From the NCBI GenBank assembly GCA_037783545.1, contig JBBELK010000060.1, forward strand, positions 2,294,001-2,358,000: 64,000 bases of DNA, given 5' to 3'. The position numbers and the translations under genes were made by a program. Under the pieces are notes generated by a model. It did no database searches and was not told the origin of the DNA. It saw only the letters and a program-made list of their open reading frames with translations. Shown piece after piece: positions 53,466 to 63,849 of the stretch; the stretch's first letter is position 1; each line of letters starts with the position of its first letter. This stretch comes from Henricia sp. BOLD:AAB3569 (taxonomy: Eukaryota; Echinodermata; Asteroidea; Spinulosida; Echinasteridae).

Positions 53466-53755
53466 AATTGATGAGGCGTTTGTATGATGACCCGAAGGCG
53501 GCTTTAGAGATGTCTCACAAGTGATCCTCAACCAAAGGAAAAAATCGTTGATCCCATCGGCATTCATTTGCCAGGATGCATTTGTTCGCTGGGCATCCTC
53601 TACTCACGATGACAGGATGTGTGCTGTTCCCCCTTTGTGTTTACATCCTCTTCCTGTTTTGGAAGTTTGCTGACCAATGTTCAAGATGCGTTTGCTCCCT
53701 GGTTATTCGGACGTTTTTAGGCAAATCTGATCGGTTTTCGAGAAAAAGCAGGTAC

Positions 53756-53770
53756 CGTCCCTGGGTGGAT

Positions 53771-53823
<53 letters not shown>

Positions 53824-53829
53824 AGAGAC
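53756..53829 (-). tRNA. tRNA-Asn(GTT)
   Basis: Consensus body; 5' spacer 138 bp. Confidence 0.96.
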
Positions 53830-53967
53830 AACTGATGAGGCGTTTGTATGATTCCCCGAGGGCGCCTGTTTTAGAAGTTTGCTGACCAAAGTTCAAGATG
53901 CGTTTGCTTCCTGGTTATTCGGACGTTTTGAGGCAAATCTGATCGGTTTTCGAGAAAAAGCAGGTAC

Positions 53968-53982
53968 CGTCCCTGGGTGGAT

Positions 53983-54035
<53 letters not shown>

Positions 54036-54041
54036 AGAGAC
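53968..54041 (-). tRNA. tRNA-Asn(GTT)
   Basis: Consensus body; 5' spacer 138 bp. Confidence 0.96.
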
Positions 54042-54179
54042 AACTGATGAGGCGTTTGTATGATGCCCCGAGGGCGCCTGTTTTAGAAGTTTGCTGACCA
54101 AAGTTCAAGATGCGTTTGCTTCCTGGTTATTCGGACGTTTTGAGGCAAATCTGATCGGTTTTCGAGAAAAAGCAGGTAC

Positions 54180-54253
54180 CGTCCCTGGGTGGATTTGAAC
54201 CACCAACCTTTCGGTTAACAGCGGAACGCGCTAACCGATTGCGCCACAGAGAC
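54180..54253 (-). tRNA. tRNA-Asn(GTT), G30C variant
   Basis: G30C makes a C-C mismatch in the anticodon stem. 5' spacer 290 bp. Confidence 0.83.
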
Positions 54254-54543
54254 AACTGATGAGGCGTTTGTATGATGACCCGAAGGCGCCTTTGGAGATG
54301 TCTCACAAGTGATCTTCAAACAAAGCAAAAAAATCGGGGATCCCATCGGCATTCATTTGCCAGGATGCATTTGTTCGCTGGGCATCCTCTACTCACGATG
54401 ACAGGATGTGTGCTGTTCCTCTTTGTGTTTACATCCTCTTCCTGTTTTGGAAGTTTGCTGACCAATGTTCAAGATGCGTTTGCTCCCTGGTTATTCGGAC
54501 GTTTTTAGGCAAATCTGATCGGTTTTCGAGAAAAAGCAGGTAC

Positions 54544-54558
54544 CGTCCCTGGGTGGAT

Positions 54559-54611
<53 letters not shown>

Positions 54612-54617
54612 AGAGAC
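54544..54617 (-). tRNA. tRNA-Asn(GTT)
   Basis: Consensus body; downstream of the second GTG copy. 5' spacer 138 bp. Confidence 0.96.
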
Positions 54618-54742
54618 AACTGAGGAGGTGTTTGTATGATGACCCGAGAGCGCCTATTTTAGAAGTTTGCTGACCAAAGTTCAAGATGCGTTTGCTTCCT
54701 GGTTATTCAGACGTTTTGAGGCAAATCTGATCAGTTTTAGAG

Positions 54743-54747
54743 AATAA
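54743..54747 (-). other. Disrupted terminator of the second GTG-anticodon copy
   Basis: Same TTATT change as at 52227, retained in the 2516-bp duplicate; the next tRNA downstream is at 54544. Confidence 0.8.
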
Positions 54748-54755
54748 GCAGGTAC

Positions 54756-54829
54756 CGTCCCTGGGTGGATTTGAACCACCAACCTTTCGGTTCACAGCCG
54801 AACGCGCTAACCGATTGCGCCACAGAGAC
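54756..54829 (-). tRNA. tRNA-Asn body with anticodon GTG
   Basis: Same T36G and the same TTATT terminator as 52240, retained through the 2516-bp duplication. 5' spacer 290 bp. Confidence 0.85.
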
Positions 54830-55119
54830 AATTGATGAGGCGTTTGTATGATGACCCGAAGGCGGCTTTGGAGATGTCTCACAAGTGATCCTCAACCAAA
54901 GCAAAAAATCGTTGATCCCATCGGCATTCATTTGCCAGGATGCATTTGTTCGCTGGGCATCCTCTACTCACGATGACAGGATGTGTGCTGTTCCCCCTTT
55001 GTGTTTACATCCTCTTCCTGTTTTGGAAGTTTGCTGACCAATGTTCAAGATGCGTTTGCTCCCTGGTTATTCGGACGTTTTTAGGCAAATCTGATCGGTT
55101 TTCGAGAAAAAGCAGGTAC

Positions 55120-55134
55120 CGTCCCTGGGTGGAT

Positions 55135-55187
<53 letters not shown>

Positions 55188-55193
55188 ATAGAC
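55120..55193 (-). tRNA. tRNA-Asn(GTT), C5A variant
   Basis: As 52604; 5' spacer 138 bp. Confidence 0.83.
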
Positions 55194-55331
55194 AACTGAT
55201 GAGGCGTTTGTATGATGCCCCGAGGGGGCCTGTTTTAGAAGTTTGCTGACCAAAGTTCAAGATGCGTTTGCTTCCTGGTTATTCGGACGTTTTGAGGCAA
55301 ATCTGATCGGTTTTTGAGAAAAAGCAGGTAC

Positions 55332-55346
55332 CGTCCCTGGGTGGAT

Positions 55347-55399
<53 letters not shown>

Positions 55400-55405
55400 A
55401 GAGAC
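55332..55405 (-). tRNA. tRNA-Asn(GTT)
   Basis: Consensus body; 3' flank tttttgagaaaaag. 5' spacer 290 bp. Confidence 0.96.
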
Positions 55406-55695
55406 AATTGATGAGGCGTTTGTATGATGACCCGAAGGCGGCTTTGGAGATGTCTCACAAGTGATCCTCAACCAAAGCAAAAAATCGTTGATCCCATCGG
55501 CATTCATTTGCCAGGATGCATTTGTTCGCTGGGCATCCTCTACTCACGATGACAGGATGTGTGCTGTTCCCCCTTTGTGTTTACATCCTCTTCCTGTTTT
55601 GGAAGTTTGCTGACCAATGTTCAAGATGCGTTTGCTCCCTGGTTATTCGGACGTTTTTAGGCAAATCTGATCGGTTTTCGAGAAAAAGCAGGTAC

Positions 55696-55710
55696 CGTCC
55701 CTGGGTGGAT

Positions 55711-55763
<53 letters not shown>

Positions 55764-55769
55764 ATAGAC
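55696..55769 (-). tRNA. tRNA-Asn(GTT), C5A variant
   Basis: As 52604; 5' spacer 138 bp. Confidence 0.83.
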
Positions 55770-55907
55770 AACTGATGAGGCGTTTGTATGATGCCCCGAG
55801 GGGGCCTGTTTTAGAAGTTTGCTGACCAAAGTTCAAGATGCGTTTGCTTCCTGGTTATTCGGACGTTTTGAGGCAAATCTGATCGGTTTTTGAGAAAAAG
55901 CAGGTAC

Positions 55908-55922
55908 CGTCCCTGGGTGGAT

Positions 55923-55975
<53 letters not shown>

Positions 55976-55981
55976 AGAGAC
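55908..55981 (-). tRNA. tRNA-Asn(GTT)
   Basis: Consensus body; 5' spacer 290 bp. Confidence 0.96.
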
Positions 55982-56271
55982 AATTGATGAGGCGTTTGTA
56001 TGATGACCCGAAGGCGGCTTTGGAGATGTCTCACAAGTGATCCTCAACCAAAGCAAAAAATCGTTGATCCCATCGGCATTCATTTGCCAGGATGCATTTG
56101 TTCGCTGGGCATCCTCTACTCACGATGACAGGATGTGTGCTGTTCCCCCTTTGTGTTTACATCCTCTTCCTGTTTTGGAAGTTTGCTGACCAATGTTCAA
56201 GATGCGTTTGCTCCCTGGTTATTCGGACGTTTTTAGGCAAATCTGATCGGTTTTCGAGAAAAAGCAGGTAC

Positions 56272-56345
56272 CGTCCCTGGGTGGATTTGAACCACCAACC
56301 TTTCGGTTAACAGCAGAACGCGCTAACCGATTGCGCCACTGAGAC
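56272..56345 (-). tRNA. tRNA-Asn(GTT), G30T + T6A variant
   Basis: G30T and T6A break one anticodon-stem and one acceptor pair. 5' spacer 138 bp. Counterpart at 60782. Confidence 0.77.
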
Positions 56346-56483
56346 AACTGATGAGGCGTTTGTATGATGCCCCGAGGGCGCCTGTTTTAGAAGTTTGCTG
56401 ACCAAAGTTCAAGATGCGTTTGCTTCCTGGTTATTCGGACGTTTTGAGGCAAATCTGATCGGTTTTCGAGAAAAAGCAGGTAC

Positions 56484-56498
56484 CGTCCCTGGGTGGAT

Positions 56499-56551
<53 letters not shown>

Positions 56552-56557
56552 AGAGAC
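56484..56557 (-). tRNA. tRNA-Asn(GTT)
   Basis: Consensus body; 5' spacer 290 bp. Confidence 0.96.
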
Positions 56558-56847
56558 AACTGATGAGGCGTTTGTATGATGACCCGAAAGCGCCTTTGGA
56601 GATGTCTCACAAGTGATCTTCAAACAAAGCAAAAAAATCGGGGATCCCATCGGCATTCATTTGCCAGGATGCATTTGTTCGCTGGGCATCCTCTACTCAC
56701 GATGACAGGATGTGTGCTGTTCCCCTTTGTGTTTACATCCTCTTCCTGTTTTGGAAGTTTGCTGACCAATGTTCAAGATGCGTTTGCTCCCTGGTTATTC
56801 GGACGTTTTTAGGCAAATCTGATCGGTTTTCGAGAAAAAGCAGGTAC

Positions 56848-56862
56848 CGTCCCTGGGTGGAT

Positions 56863-56915
<53 letters not shown>

Positions 56916-56921
56916 AGAGAC
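56848..56921 (-). tRNA. tRNA-Asn(GTT)
   Basis: Consensus body; starts the first nested 1679-bp repeat. 5' spacer 138 bp. Confidence 0.96.
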
Positions 56922-57059
56922 AACTGAGGAGGCGTTTGTATGATGACCCGAGAGCGCCTATTTTAGAAGTTTGCTGACCAATGTTCAAGATGCGTTTGCT
57001 CCCTGGTTATTCGGACGTTTTTTGGCAAATCTGATCGGTTTTCGAGAAAAAGCAGGTAC

Positions 57060-57074
57060 CGTCCCTGGGTGGAT

Positions 57075-57127
<53 letters not shown>

Positions 57128-57133
57128 AGAGAC
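57060..57133 (-). tRNA. tRNA-Asn(GTT)
   Basis: Consensus body; 3' flank acgttttttggc. 5' spacer 45 bp. Confidence 0.96.
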
Positions 57134-57178
57134 AACTGAGGAGGCGTTTGTATGATGACCCGAAGAAAAAGCAGGTAC

Positions 57179-57236
57179 CGTCCCTGGGTGGATTTGAACC
57201 ACCAACCTTTCGGTTAACCGATTGCGCCACAGAGAC
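57179..57236 (-). pseudogene. 58-nt deleted tRNA-Asn (mini-tRNA)
   Basis: As 46958, without G46A; 5' spacer 138 bp. Confidence 0.9.
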
Positions 57237-57374
57237 AACTGAGGAGGCGTTTGTATGATGACCCGAAGGCGCCTGTTTTAGACGTTTGCTGACCAAAGTT
57301 CAAGATGCGTTTGCTTCCTGGTTATTCGGACGTTTTAAGGCAAATCTGATCGCTTTTCGAGAAAAAGCAGGTAC

Positions 57375-57389
57375 CGTCCCTGGGTGGAT

Positions 57390-57442
<53 letters not shown>

Positions 57443-57448
57443 AGAGAC
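57375..57448 (-). tRNA. tRNA-Asn(GTT)
   Basis: Consensus body; 5' spacer 138 bp. Confidence 0.96.
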
Positions 57449-57586
57449 AACTGAGGAGGCGTTTGTATGATGACCCGAGAGCGCCTATTTTAGAAGTTTG
57501 CTGACCAAAGTTCAAGATGCGTTTGCTTCCTGGTTATTCGGACGTTTTGAGGCAAATCTGATCAGTTTTAGAGAAAAAGCAGGTAC

Positions 57587-57601
57587 CGTCCCTGGGTGGA
57601 T

Positions 57602-57654
<53 letters not shown>

Positions 57655-57660
57655 AGAGAC
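57587..57660 (-). tRNA. tRNA-Asn(GTT)
   Basis: Consensus body; 5' spacer 290 bp. Confidence 0.96.
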
Positions 57661-57950
57661 AATTGATGAGGCGTTTGTATGATGACCCGAAGGCGGCTTT
57701 AGAGATGTCTCACAAGTGATCCTCAACCAAAGGAAAAAATCGTTGATCCCATCGGCATTCATTTGCCAGGATGCATTTGTTCGCTGGGCATCCTCTACTC
57801 ACGATGACAGGATGTGTGCTGTTCCCCCTTTGTGTTTACATCCTCTTCCTGTTTTGGAAGTTTGCTGACCAATGTTCAAGATGCGTTTGCTCCCTGGTTA
57901 TTCGGACGTTTTTAGGCAAATCTGATCGGTTTTCGAGAAAAAGCAGGTAC

Positions 57951-57965
57951 CGTCCCTGGGTGGAT

Positions 57966-58018
<53 letters not shown>

Positions 58019-58024
58019 AGAGAC
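57951..58024 (-). tRNA. tRNA-Asn(GTT)
   Basis: Consensus body; 5' spacer 138 bp. Confidence 0.96.
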
Positions 58025-58162
58025 AACTGATGAGGCGTTTGTATGATGCCCCGAGGGCGCCTGTTTTAGAAGTTTGCTGACCAAAGTTCAAGATGCGTTT
58101 GCTTCCTGGTTATTCGGACGTTTTGAGGCAAATCTGATCGGTTTTCGAGAAAAAGCAGGTAC

Positions 58163-58177
58163 CGTCCCTGGGTGGAT

Positions 58178-58230
<53 letters not shown>

Positions 58231-58236
58231 AGAGAC
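58163..58236 (-). tRNA. tRNA-Asn(GTT)
   Basis: Consensus body; 5' spacer 290 bp. Confidence 0.96.
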
Positions 58237-58526
58237 AACTGATGAGGCGTTTGTATGATGCCCCGAAAGCGCCTTTGGAGATGTCTCACAAGTGATCTTC
58301 AAACAAAGCAAAAAAATCGGGGATCCCATCGGCATTCATTTGCCAGGATGCATTTGTTCGCTGGGCATCCTCTACTCACGATGACAGGATGTGTGCTGTT
58401 CCCCTTTGTGTTTACATCCTCTTCCTGTTTTGGAAGTTTGCTGACCAATGTTCAAGATGCGTTTGCTCCATGGTTATTCGGACGTTTTTAGGCAAATCTG
58501 ATCGGTTTTCGAGAAAAAGCAGGTAC

Positions 58527-58541
58527 CGTCCCTGGGTGGAT

Positions 58542-58594
<53 letters not shown>

Positions 58595-58600
58595 AGAGAC
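58527..58600 (-). tRNA. tRNA-Asn(GTT)
   Basis: Consensus body; 5' spacer 138 bp. Confidence 0.96.
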
Positions 58601-58738
58601 AACTGAGGAGGCGTTTGTATGATGACCCGAGAGCGCCTATTTTAGAAGTTTGCTGACCAATGTTCAAGATGCGTTTGCTCCCTGGTTATTCGGACGTTTT
58701 TTGGCAAATCTGATCGGTTTTCGAGAAAAAGCAGGTAC

Positions 58739-58753
58739 CGTCCCTGGGTGGAT

Positions 58754-58806
<53 letters not shown>

Positions 58807-58812
58807 AGAGAC
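58739..58812 (-). tRNA. tRNA-Asn(GTT)
   Basis: Consensus body; 5' spacer 45 bp. Confidence 0.96.
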
Positions 58813-58857
58813 AACTGAGGAGGCGTTTGTATGATGACCCGAAGAAAAAGCAGGTAC

Positions 58858-58915
58858 CGTCCCTGGGTGGATTTGAACCACCAACCTTTCGGTTAACCGA
58901 TTGCGCCACAGAGAC
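58858..58915 (-). pseudogene. 58-nt deleted tRNA-Asn (mini-tRNA)
   Basis: As 57179; 5' spacer 138 bp. Confidence 0.9.
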
Positions 58916-59053
58916 AACTGAGGAGGCGTTTGTATGATGACCCGAATGCGCCTGTTTTAGACGTTTGCTGACCAAAGTTCAAGATGCGTTTGCTTCCTGG
59001 TTATTCGGACGTTTTAAGGCAAATCTGATCGCTTTTCGAGAAAAAGCAGGTAC

Positions 59054-59068
59054 CGTCCCTGGGTGGAT

Positions 59069-59121
<53 letters not shown>

Positions 59122-59127
59122 AGAGAC
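59054..59127 (-). tRNA. tRNA-Asn(GTT)
   Basis: Consensus body; 5' spacer 138 bp. Confidence 0.96.
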
Positions 59128-59265
59128 AACTGAGGAGGCGTTTGTATGATGACCCGAGAGCGCCTATTTTAGAAGTTTGCTGACCAAAGTTCAAGATGCG
59201 TTTGCTTCCTGGTTATTCGGACGTTTTGAGGCAAATCTGATCAGTTTTAGAGAAAAAGCAGGTAC

Positions 59266-59280
59266 CGTCCCTGGGTGGAT

Positions 59281-59333
<53 letters not shown>

Positions 59334-59339
59334 AGAGAC
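59266..59339 (-). tRNA. tRNA-Asn(GTT)
   Basis: Consensus body; 5' spacer 290 bp. Confidence 0.96.
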
Positions 59340-59629
59340 AATTGATGAGGCGTTTGTATGATGACCCGAAGGCGGCTTTAGAGATGTCTCACAAGTGATC
59401 CTCAACCAAAGGAAAAAATCGTTGATCCCATCGGCATTCATTTGCCAGGATGCATTTGTTCGCTGGGCATCCTCTACTCACGATGACAGGATGTGTGCTG
59501 TTCCCCCTTTGTGTTTACATCCTCTTCCTGTTTTGGAAGTTTGCTGACCAATGTTCAAGATGCGTTTGCTCCCTGGTTATTCGGACGTTTTTAGGCAAAT
59601 CTGATCGGTTTTCGAGAAAAAGCAGGTAC

Positions 59630-59644
59630 CGTCCCTGGGTGGAT

Positions 59645-59697
<53 letters not shown>

Positions 59698-59703
59698 ATA
59701 GAC
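59630..59703 (-). tRNA. tRNA-Asn(GTT), C5A variant
   Basis: As 52604; 5' spacer 138 bp. Confidence 0.83.
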
Positions 59704-59841
59704 AACTGATGAGGCGTTTGTATGATGCCCCGAGGGGGCCTGTTTTAGAAGTTTGCTGACCAAAGTTCAAGATGCGTTTGCTTCCTGGTTATTCGGACGT
59801 TTTGAGGCAAATCTGATCAGTTTTAGAGAAAAAGCAGGTAC

Positions 59842-59856
59842 CGTCCCTGGGTGGAT

Positions 59857-59909
<53 letters not shown>

Positions 59910-59915
59910 AGAGAC
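59842..59915 (-). tRNA. tRNA-Asn(GTT)
   Basis: Consensus body; 3' flank cagttttagag differs from its counterpart at 55332, a mosaic mark. 5' spacer 290 bp. Confidence 0.96.
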
Positions 59916-60205
59916 AATTGATGAGGCGTTTGTATGATGACCCGAAGGCGGCTTTGGAGATGTCTCACAAGTGATCCTCAACCAAAGCAAAAAATCGTTG
60001 ATCCCATCGGCATTCATTTGCCAGGATGCATTTGTTCGCTGGGCATCCTCTACTCACGATGACAGGATGTGTGCTGTTCCCCCTTTGTGTTTACATCCTC
60101 TTCCTGTTTTGGAAGTTTGCTGACCAATGTTCAAGATGCGTTTGCTCCCTGGTTATTCGGACGTTTTTAGGCAAATCTGATCGGTTTTCGAGAAAAAGCA
60201 GGTAC

Positions 60206-60220
60206 CGTCCCTGGGTGGAT

Positions 60221-60273
<53 letters not shown>

Positions 60274-60279
60274 ATAGAC
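60206..60279 (-). tRNA. tRNA-Asn(GTT), C5A variant
   Basis: As 52604; 5' spacer 138 bp. Confidence 0.83.
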
Positions 60280-60417
60280 AACTGATGAGGCGTTTGTATG
60301 ATGCCCCGAGGGGGCCTGTTTTAGAAGTTTGCTGACCAAAGTTCAAGATGCGTTTGCTTCCTGGTTATTCGGACGTTTTGAGGCAAATCTGATCGGTTTT
60401 TGAGAAAAAGCAGGTAC

Positions 60418-60432
60418 CGTCCCTGGGTGGAT

Positions 60433-60485
<53 letters not shown>

Positions 60486-60491
60486 AGAGAC
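60418..60491 (-). tRNA. tRNA-Asn(GTT)
   Basis: Consensus body; 5' spacer 290 bp. Confidence 0.96.
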
Positions 60492-60781
60492 AATTGATGA
60501 GGCGTTTGTATGATGACCCGAAGGCGGCTTTGGAGATGTCTCACAAGTGATCCTCAACCAAAGCAAAAAATCGTTGATCCCATCGGCATTCATTTGCCAG
60601 GATGCATTTGTTCGCTGGGCATCCTCTACTCACGATGACAGGATGTGTGCTGTTCCCCCTTTGTGTTTACATCCTCTTCCTGTTTTGGAAGTTTGCTGAC
60701 CAATGTTCAAGATGCGTTTGCTCCCTGGTTATTCGGACGTTTTTAGGCAAATCTGATCGGTTTTCGAGAAAAAGCAGGTAC

Positions 60782-60855
60782 CGTCCCTGGGTGGATTTGA
60801 ACCACCAACCTTTCGGTTAACAGCAGAACGCGCTAACCGATTGCGCCACTGAGAC
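60782..60855 (-). tRNA. tRNA-Asn(GTT), G30T + T6A variant
   Basis: As 56272; 5' spacer 138 bp. Confidence 0.77.
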
Positions 60856-60993
60856 AACTGATGAGGCGTTTGTATGATGCCCCGAGGGCGCCTGTTTTAG
60901 AAGTTTGCTGACCAAAGTTCAAGATGCGTTTGCTTCCTGGTTATTCGGACGTTTTGAGGCAAATCTGATCGGTTTTCGAGAAAAAGCAGGTAC

Positions 60994-61008
60994 CGTCCCT
61001 GGGTGGAT

Positions 61009-61061
<53 letters not shown>

Positions 61062-61067
61062 AGAGAC
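60994..61067 (-). tRNA. tRNA-Asn(GTT)
   Basis: Consensus body; 5' spacer 290 bp. Confidence 0.96.
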
Positions 61068-61357
61068 AACTGATGAGGCGTTTGTATGATGACCCGAAAG
61101 CGCCTTTGGAGATGTCTCACAAGTGATCTTCAAACAAAGCAAAAAAATCGGGGATCCCATCGGCATTCATTTGCCAGGATGCATTTGTTCGCTGGGCATC
61201 CTCTACTCACGATGACAGGATGTGTGCTGTTCCCCTTTGTGTTTACATCCTCTTCCTGTTTTGGAAGTTTGCTGACCAATGTTCAAGATGCGTTTGCTCC
61301 CTGGTTATTCGGACGTTTTTAGGCAAATCTGATCGGTTTTCGAGAAAAAGCAGGTAC

Positions 61358-61372
61358 CGTCCCTGGGTGGAT

Positions 61373-61425
<53 letters not shown>

Positions 61426-61431
61426 AGAGAC
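61358..61431 (-). tRNA. tRNA-Asn(GTT)
   Basis: Consensus body; 5' spacer 138 bp. Confidence 0.96.
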
Positions 61432-61569
61432 AACTGAGGAGGCGTTTGTATGATGACCCGAGAGCGCCTATTTTAGAAGTTTGCTGACCAATGTTCAAGA
61501 TGCGTTTGCTCCCTGGTTATTCGGACGTTTTTTGGCAAATCTGATCGGTTTTCGAGAAAAAGCAGGTAC

Positions 61570-61584
61570 CGTCCCTGGGTGGAT

Positions 61585-61637
<53 letters not shown>

Positions 61638-61643
61638 AGAGAC
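61570..61643 (-). tRNA. tRNA-Asn(GTT)
   Basis: Consensus body; 5' spacer 45 bp. Confidence 0.96.
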
Positions 61644-61688
61644 AACTGAGGAGGCGTTTGTATGATGACCCGAAGAAAAAGCAGGTAC

Positions 61689-61746
61689 CGTCCCTGGGTG
61701 GATTTGAACCACCAACCTTTCGGTTAACCGATTGCGCCACAGAGAC
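61689..61746 (-). pseudogene. 58-nt deleted tRNA-Asn (mini-tRNA)
   Basis: As 57179; 5' spacer 138 bp. Confidence 0.9.
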
Positions 61747-61884
61747 AACTGAGGAGGCGTTTGTATGATGACCCGAAGGCGCCTGTTTTAGACGTTTGCT
61801 GACCAAAGTTCAAGATGCGTTTGCTTCCTGGTTATTCGGACGTTTTAAGGCAAATCTGATCGCTTTTCGAGAAAAAGCAGGTAC

Positions 61885-61899
61885 CGTCCCTGGGTGGAT

Positions 61900-61952
<53 letters not shown>

Positions 61953-61958
61953 AGAGAC
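61885..61958 (-). tRNA. tRNA-Asn(GTT)
   Basis: Consensus body; 5' spacer 138 bp. Confidence 0.96.
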
Positions 61959-62096
61959 AACTGAGGAGGCGTTTGTATGATGACCCGAGAGCGCCTATTT
62001 TAGAAGTTTGCTGACCAAAGTTCAAGATGCGTTTGCTTCCTGGTTATTCGGACGTTTTGAGGCAAATCTGATCAGTTTTAGAGAAAAAGCAGGTAC

Positions 62097-62111
62097 CGTC
62101 CCTGGGTGGAT

Positions 62112-62164
<53 letters not shown>

Positions 62165-62170
62165 AGAGAC
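62097..62170 (-). tRNA. tRNA-Asn(GTT)
   Basis: Consensus body; 5' spacer 290 bp. Confidence 0.96.
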
Positions 62171-62460
62171 AATTGATGAGGCGTTTGTATGATGACCCGA
62201 AGGCGGCTTTAGAGATGTCTCACAAGTGATCCTCAACCAAAGGAAAAAATCGTTGATCCCATCGGCATTCATTTGCCAGGATGCATTTGTTCGCTGGGCA
62301 TCCTCTACTCACGATGACAGGATGTGTGCTGTTCCCCCTTTGTGTTTACATCCTCTTCCTGTTTTGGAAGTTTGCTGACCAATGTTCAAGATGCGTTTGC
62401 TCCCTGGTTATTCGGACGTTTTTAGGCAAATCTGATCGGTTTTCGAGAAAAAGCAGGTAC

Positions 62461-62475
62461 CGTCCCTGGGTGGAT

Positions 62476-62528
<53 letters not shown>

Positions 62529-62534
62529 AGAGAC
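62461..62534 (-). tRNA. tRNA-Asn(GTT)
   Basis: Consensus body; 5' spacer 138 bp. Confidence 0.96.
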
Positions 62535-62672
62535 AACTGATGAGGCGTTTGTATGATGCCCCGAGGGCGCCTGTTTTAGAAGTTTGCTGACCAAAGTTCA
62601 AGATGCGTTTGCTTCCTGGTTATTCGGACGTTTTGAGGCAAATCTGATCGGTTTTCGAGAAAAAGCAGGTAC

Positions 62673-62687
62673 CGTCCCTGGGTGGAT

Positions 62688-62740
<53 letters not shown>

Positions 62741-62746
62741 AGAGAC
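62673..62746 (-). tRNA. tRNA-Asn(GTT)
   Basis: Consensus body; 5' spacer 290 bp. Confidence 0.96.
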
Positions 62747-63036
62747 AACTGATGAGGCGTTTGTATGATGCCCCGAAAGCGCCTTTGGAGATGTCTCACA
62801 AGTGATCTTCAAACAAAGCAAAAAAATCGGGGATCCCATCGGCATTCATTTGCCAGGATGCATTTGTTCGCTGGGCATCCTCTACTCACGATGACAGGAT
62901 GTGTGCTGTTCCCCTTTGTGTTTACATCCTCTTCCTGTTTTGGAAGTTTGCTGACCAATGTTCAAGATGCGTTTGCTCCATGGTTATTCGGACGTTTTTA
63001 GGCAAATCTGATCGGTTTTCGAGAAAAAGCAGGTAC

Positions 63037-63051
63037 CGTCCCTGGGTGGAT

Positions 63052-63104
<53 letters not shown>

Positions 63105-63110
63105 AGAGAC
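63037..63110 (-). tRNA. tRNA-Asn(GTT)
   Basis: Consensus body; 5' spacer 138 bp. Confidence 0.96.
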
Positions 63111-63248
63111 AACTGAGGAGGCGTTTGTATGATGACCCGAGAGCGCCTATTTTAGAAGTTTGCTGACCAATGTTCAAGATGCGTTTGCTCCCTGGTTATT
63201 CGGACGTTTTTTGGCAAATCTGATCGGTTTTCGAGAAAAAGCAGGTAC

Positions 63249-63263
63249 CGTCCCTGGGTGGAT

Positions 63264-63316
<53 letters not shown>

Positions 63317-63322
63317 AGAGAC
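63249..63322 (-). tRNA. tRNA-Asn(GTT)
   Basis: Consensus body; 5' spacer 45 bp. Confidence 0.96.
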
Positions 63323-63367
63323 AACTGAGGAGGCGTTTGTATGATGACCCGAAGAAAAAGCAGGTAC

Positions 63368-63425
63368 CGTCCCTGGGTGGATTTGAACCACCAACCTTTC
63401 GGTTAACCGATTGCGCCACAGAGAC
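63368..63425 (-). pseudogene. 58-nt deleted tRNA-Asn (mini-tRNA)
   Basis: As 57179; 5' spacer 138 bp. Confidence 0.9.
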
Positions 63426-63563
63426 AACTGAGGAGGCGTTTGTATGATGACCCGAATGCGCCTGTTTTAGACGTTTGCTGACCAAAGTTCAAGATGCGTT
63501 TGCTTCCTGGTTATTCGGACGTTTTAAGGCAAATCTGATCGCTTTTCGAGAAAAAGCAGGTAC

Positions 63564-63578
63564 CGTCCCTGGGTGGAT

Positions 63579-63631
<53 letters not shown>

Positions 63632-63637
63632 AGAGAC
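63564..63637 (-). tRNA. tRNA-Asn(GTT)
   Basis: Consensus body; 5' spacer 138 bp. Confidence 0.96.
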
Positions 63638-63775
63638 AACTGAGGAGGCGTTTGTATGATGACCCGAGAGCGCCTATTTTAGAAGTTTGCTGACCAAAGT
63701 TCAAGATGCGTTTGCTTCCTGGTTATTCGGACGTTTTGAGGCAAATCTGATCAGTTTTAGAGAAAAAGCAGGTAC

Positions 63776-63790
63776 CGTCCCTGGGTGGAT

Positions 63791-63843
<53 letters not shown>

Positions 63844-63849
63844 AGAGAC
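63776..63849 (-). tRNA. tRNA-Asn(GTT), last copy in window
   Basis: Consensus body. The window ends 151 bases into its long 5' spacer (63850-64000), so the array continues. Confidence 0.96.

Larger units (their letters stand above)
52028..54543 (-). repeat. 2516-bp duplication, copy 1
   Basis: The consensus tRNA at 52028, the GTG-anticodon copy at 52240 and the C5A copy at 52604 recur at +2516. Later units are mosaic: 53180 and 55696 carry different variants. Confidence 0.85.
55696..60205 (-). repeat. 4510-bp higher-order repeat, copy 1
   Basis: tRNAs from 55696 to 59266 recur at +4510 with the same variants. It contains two nested 1679-bp copies starting at 56848 and 58527, each with a 58-nt mini-tRNA. 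Confidence 0.9.
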
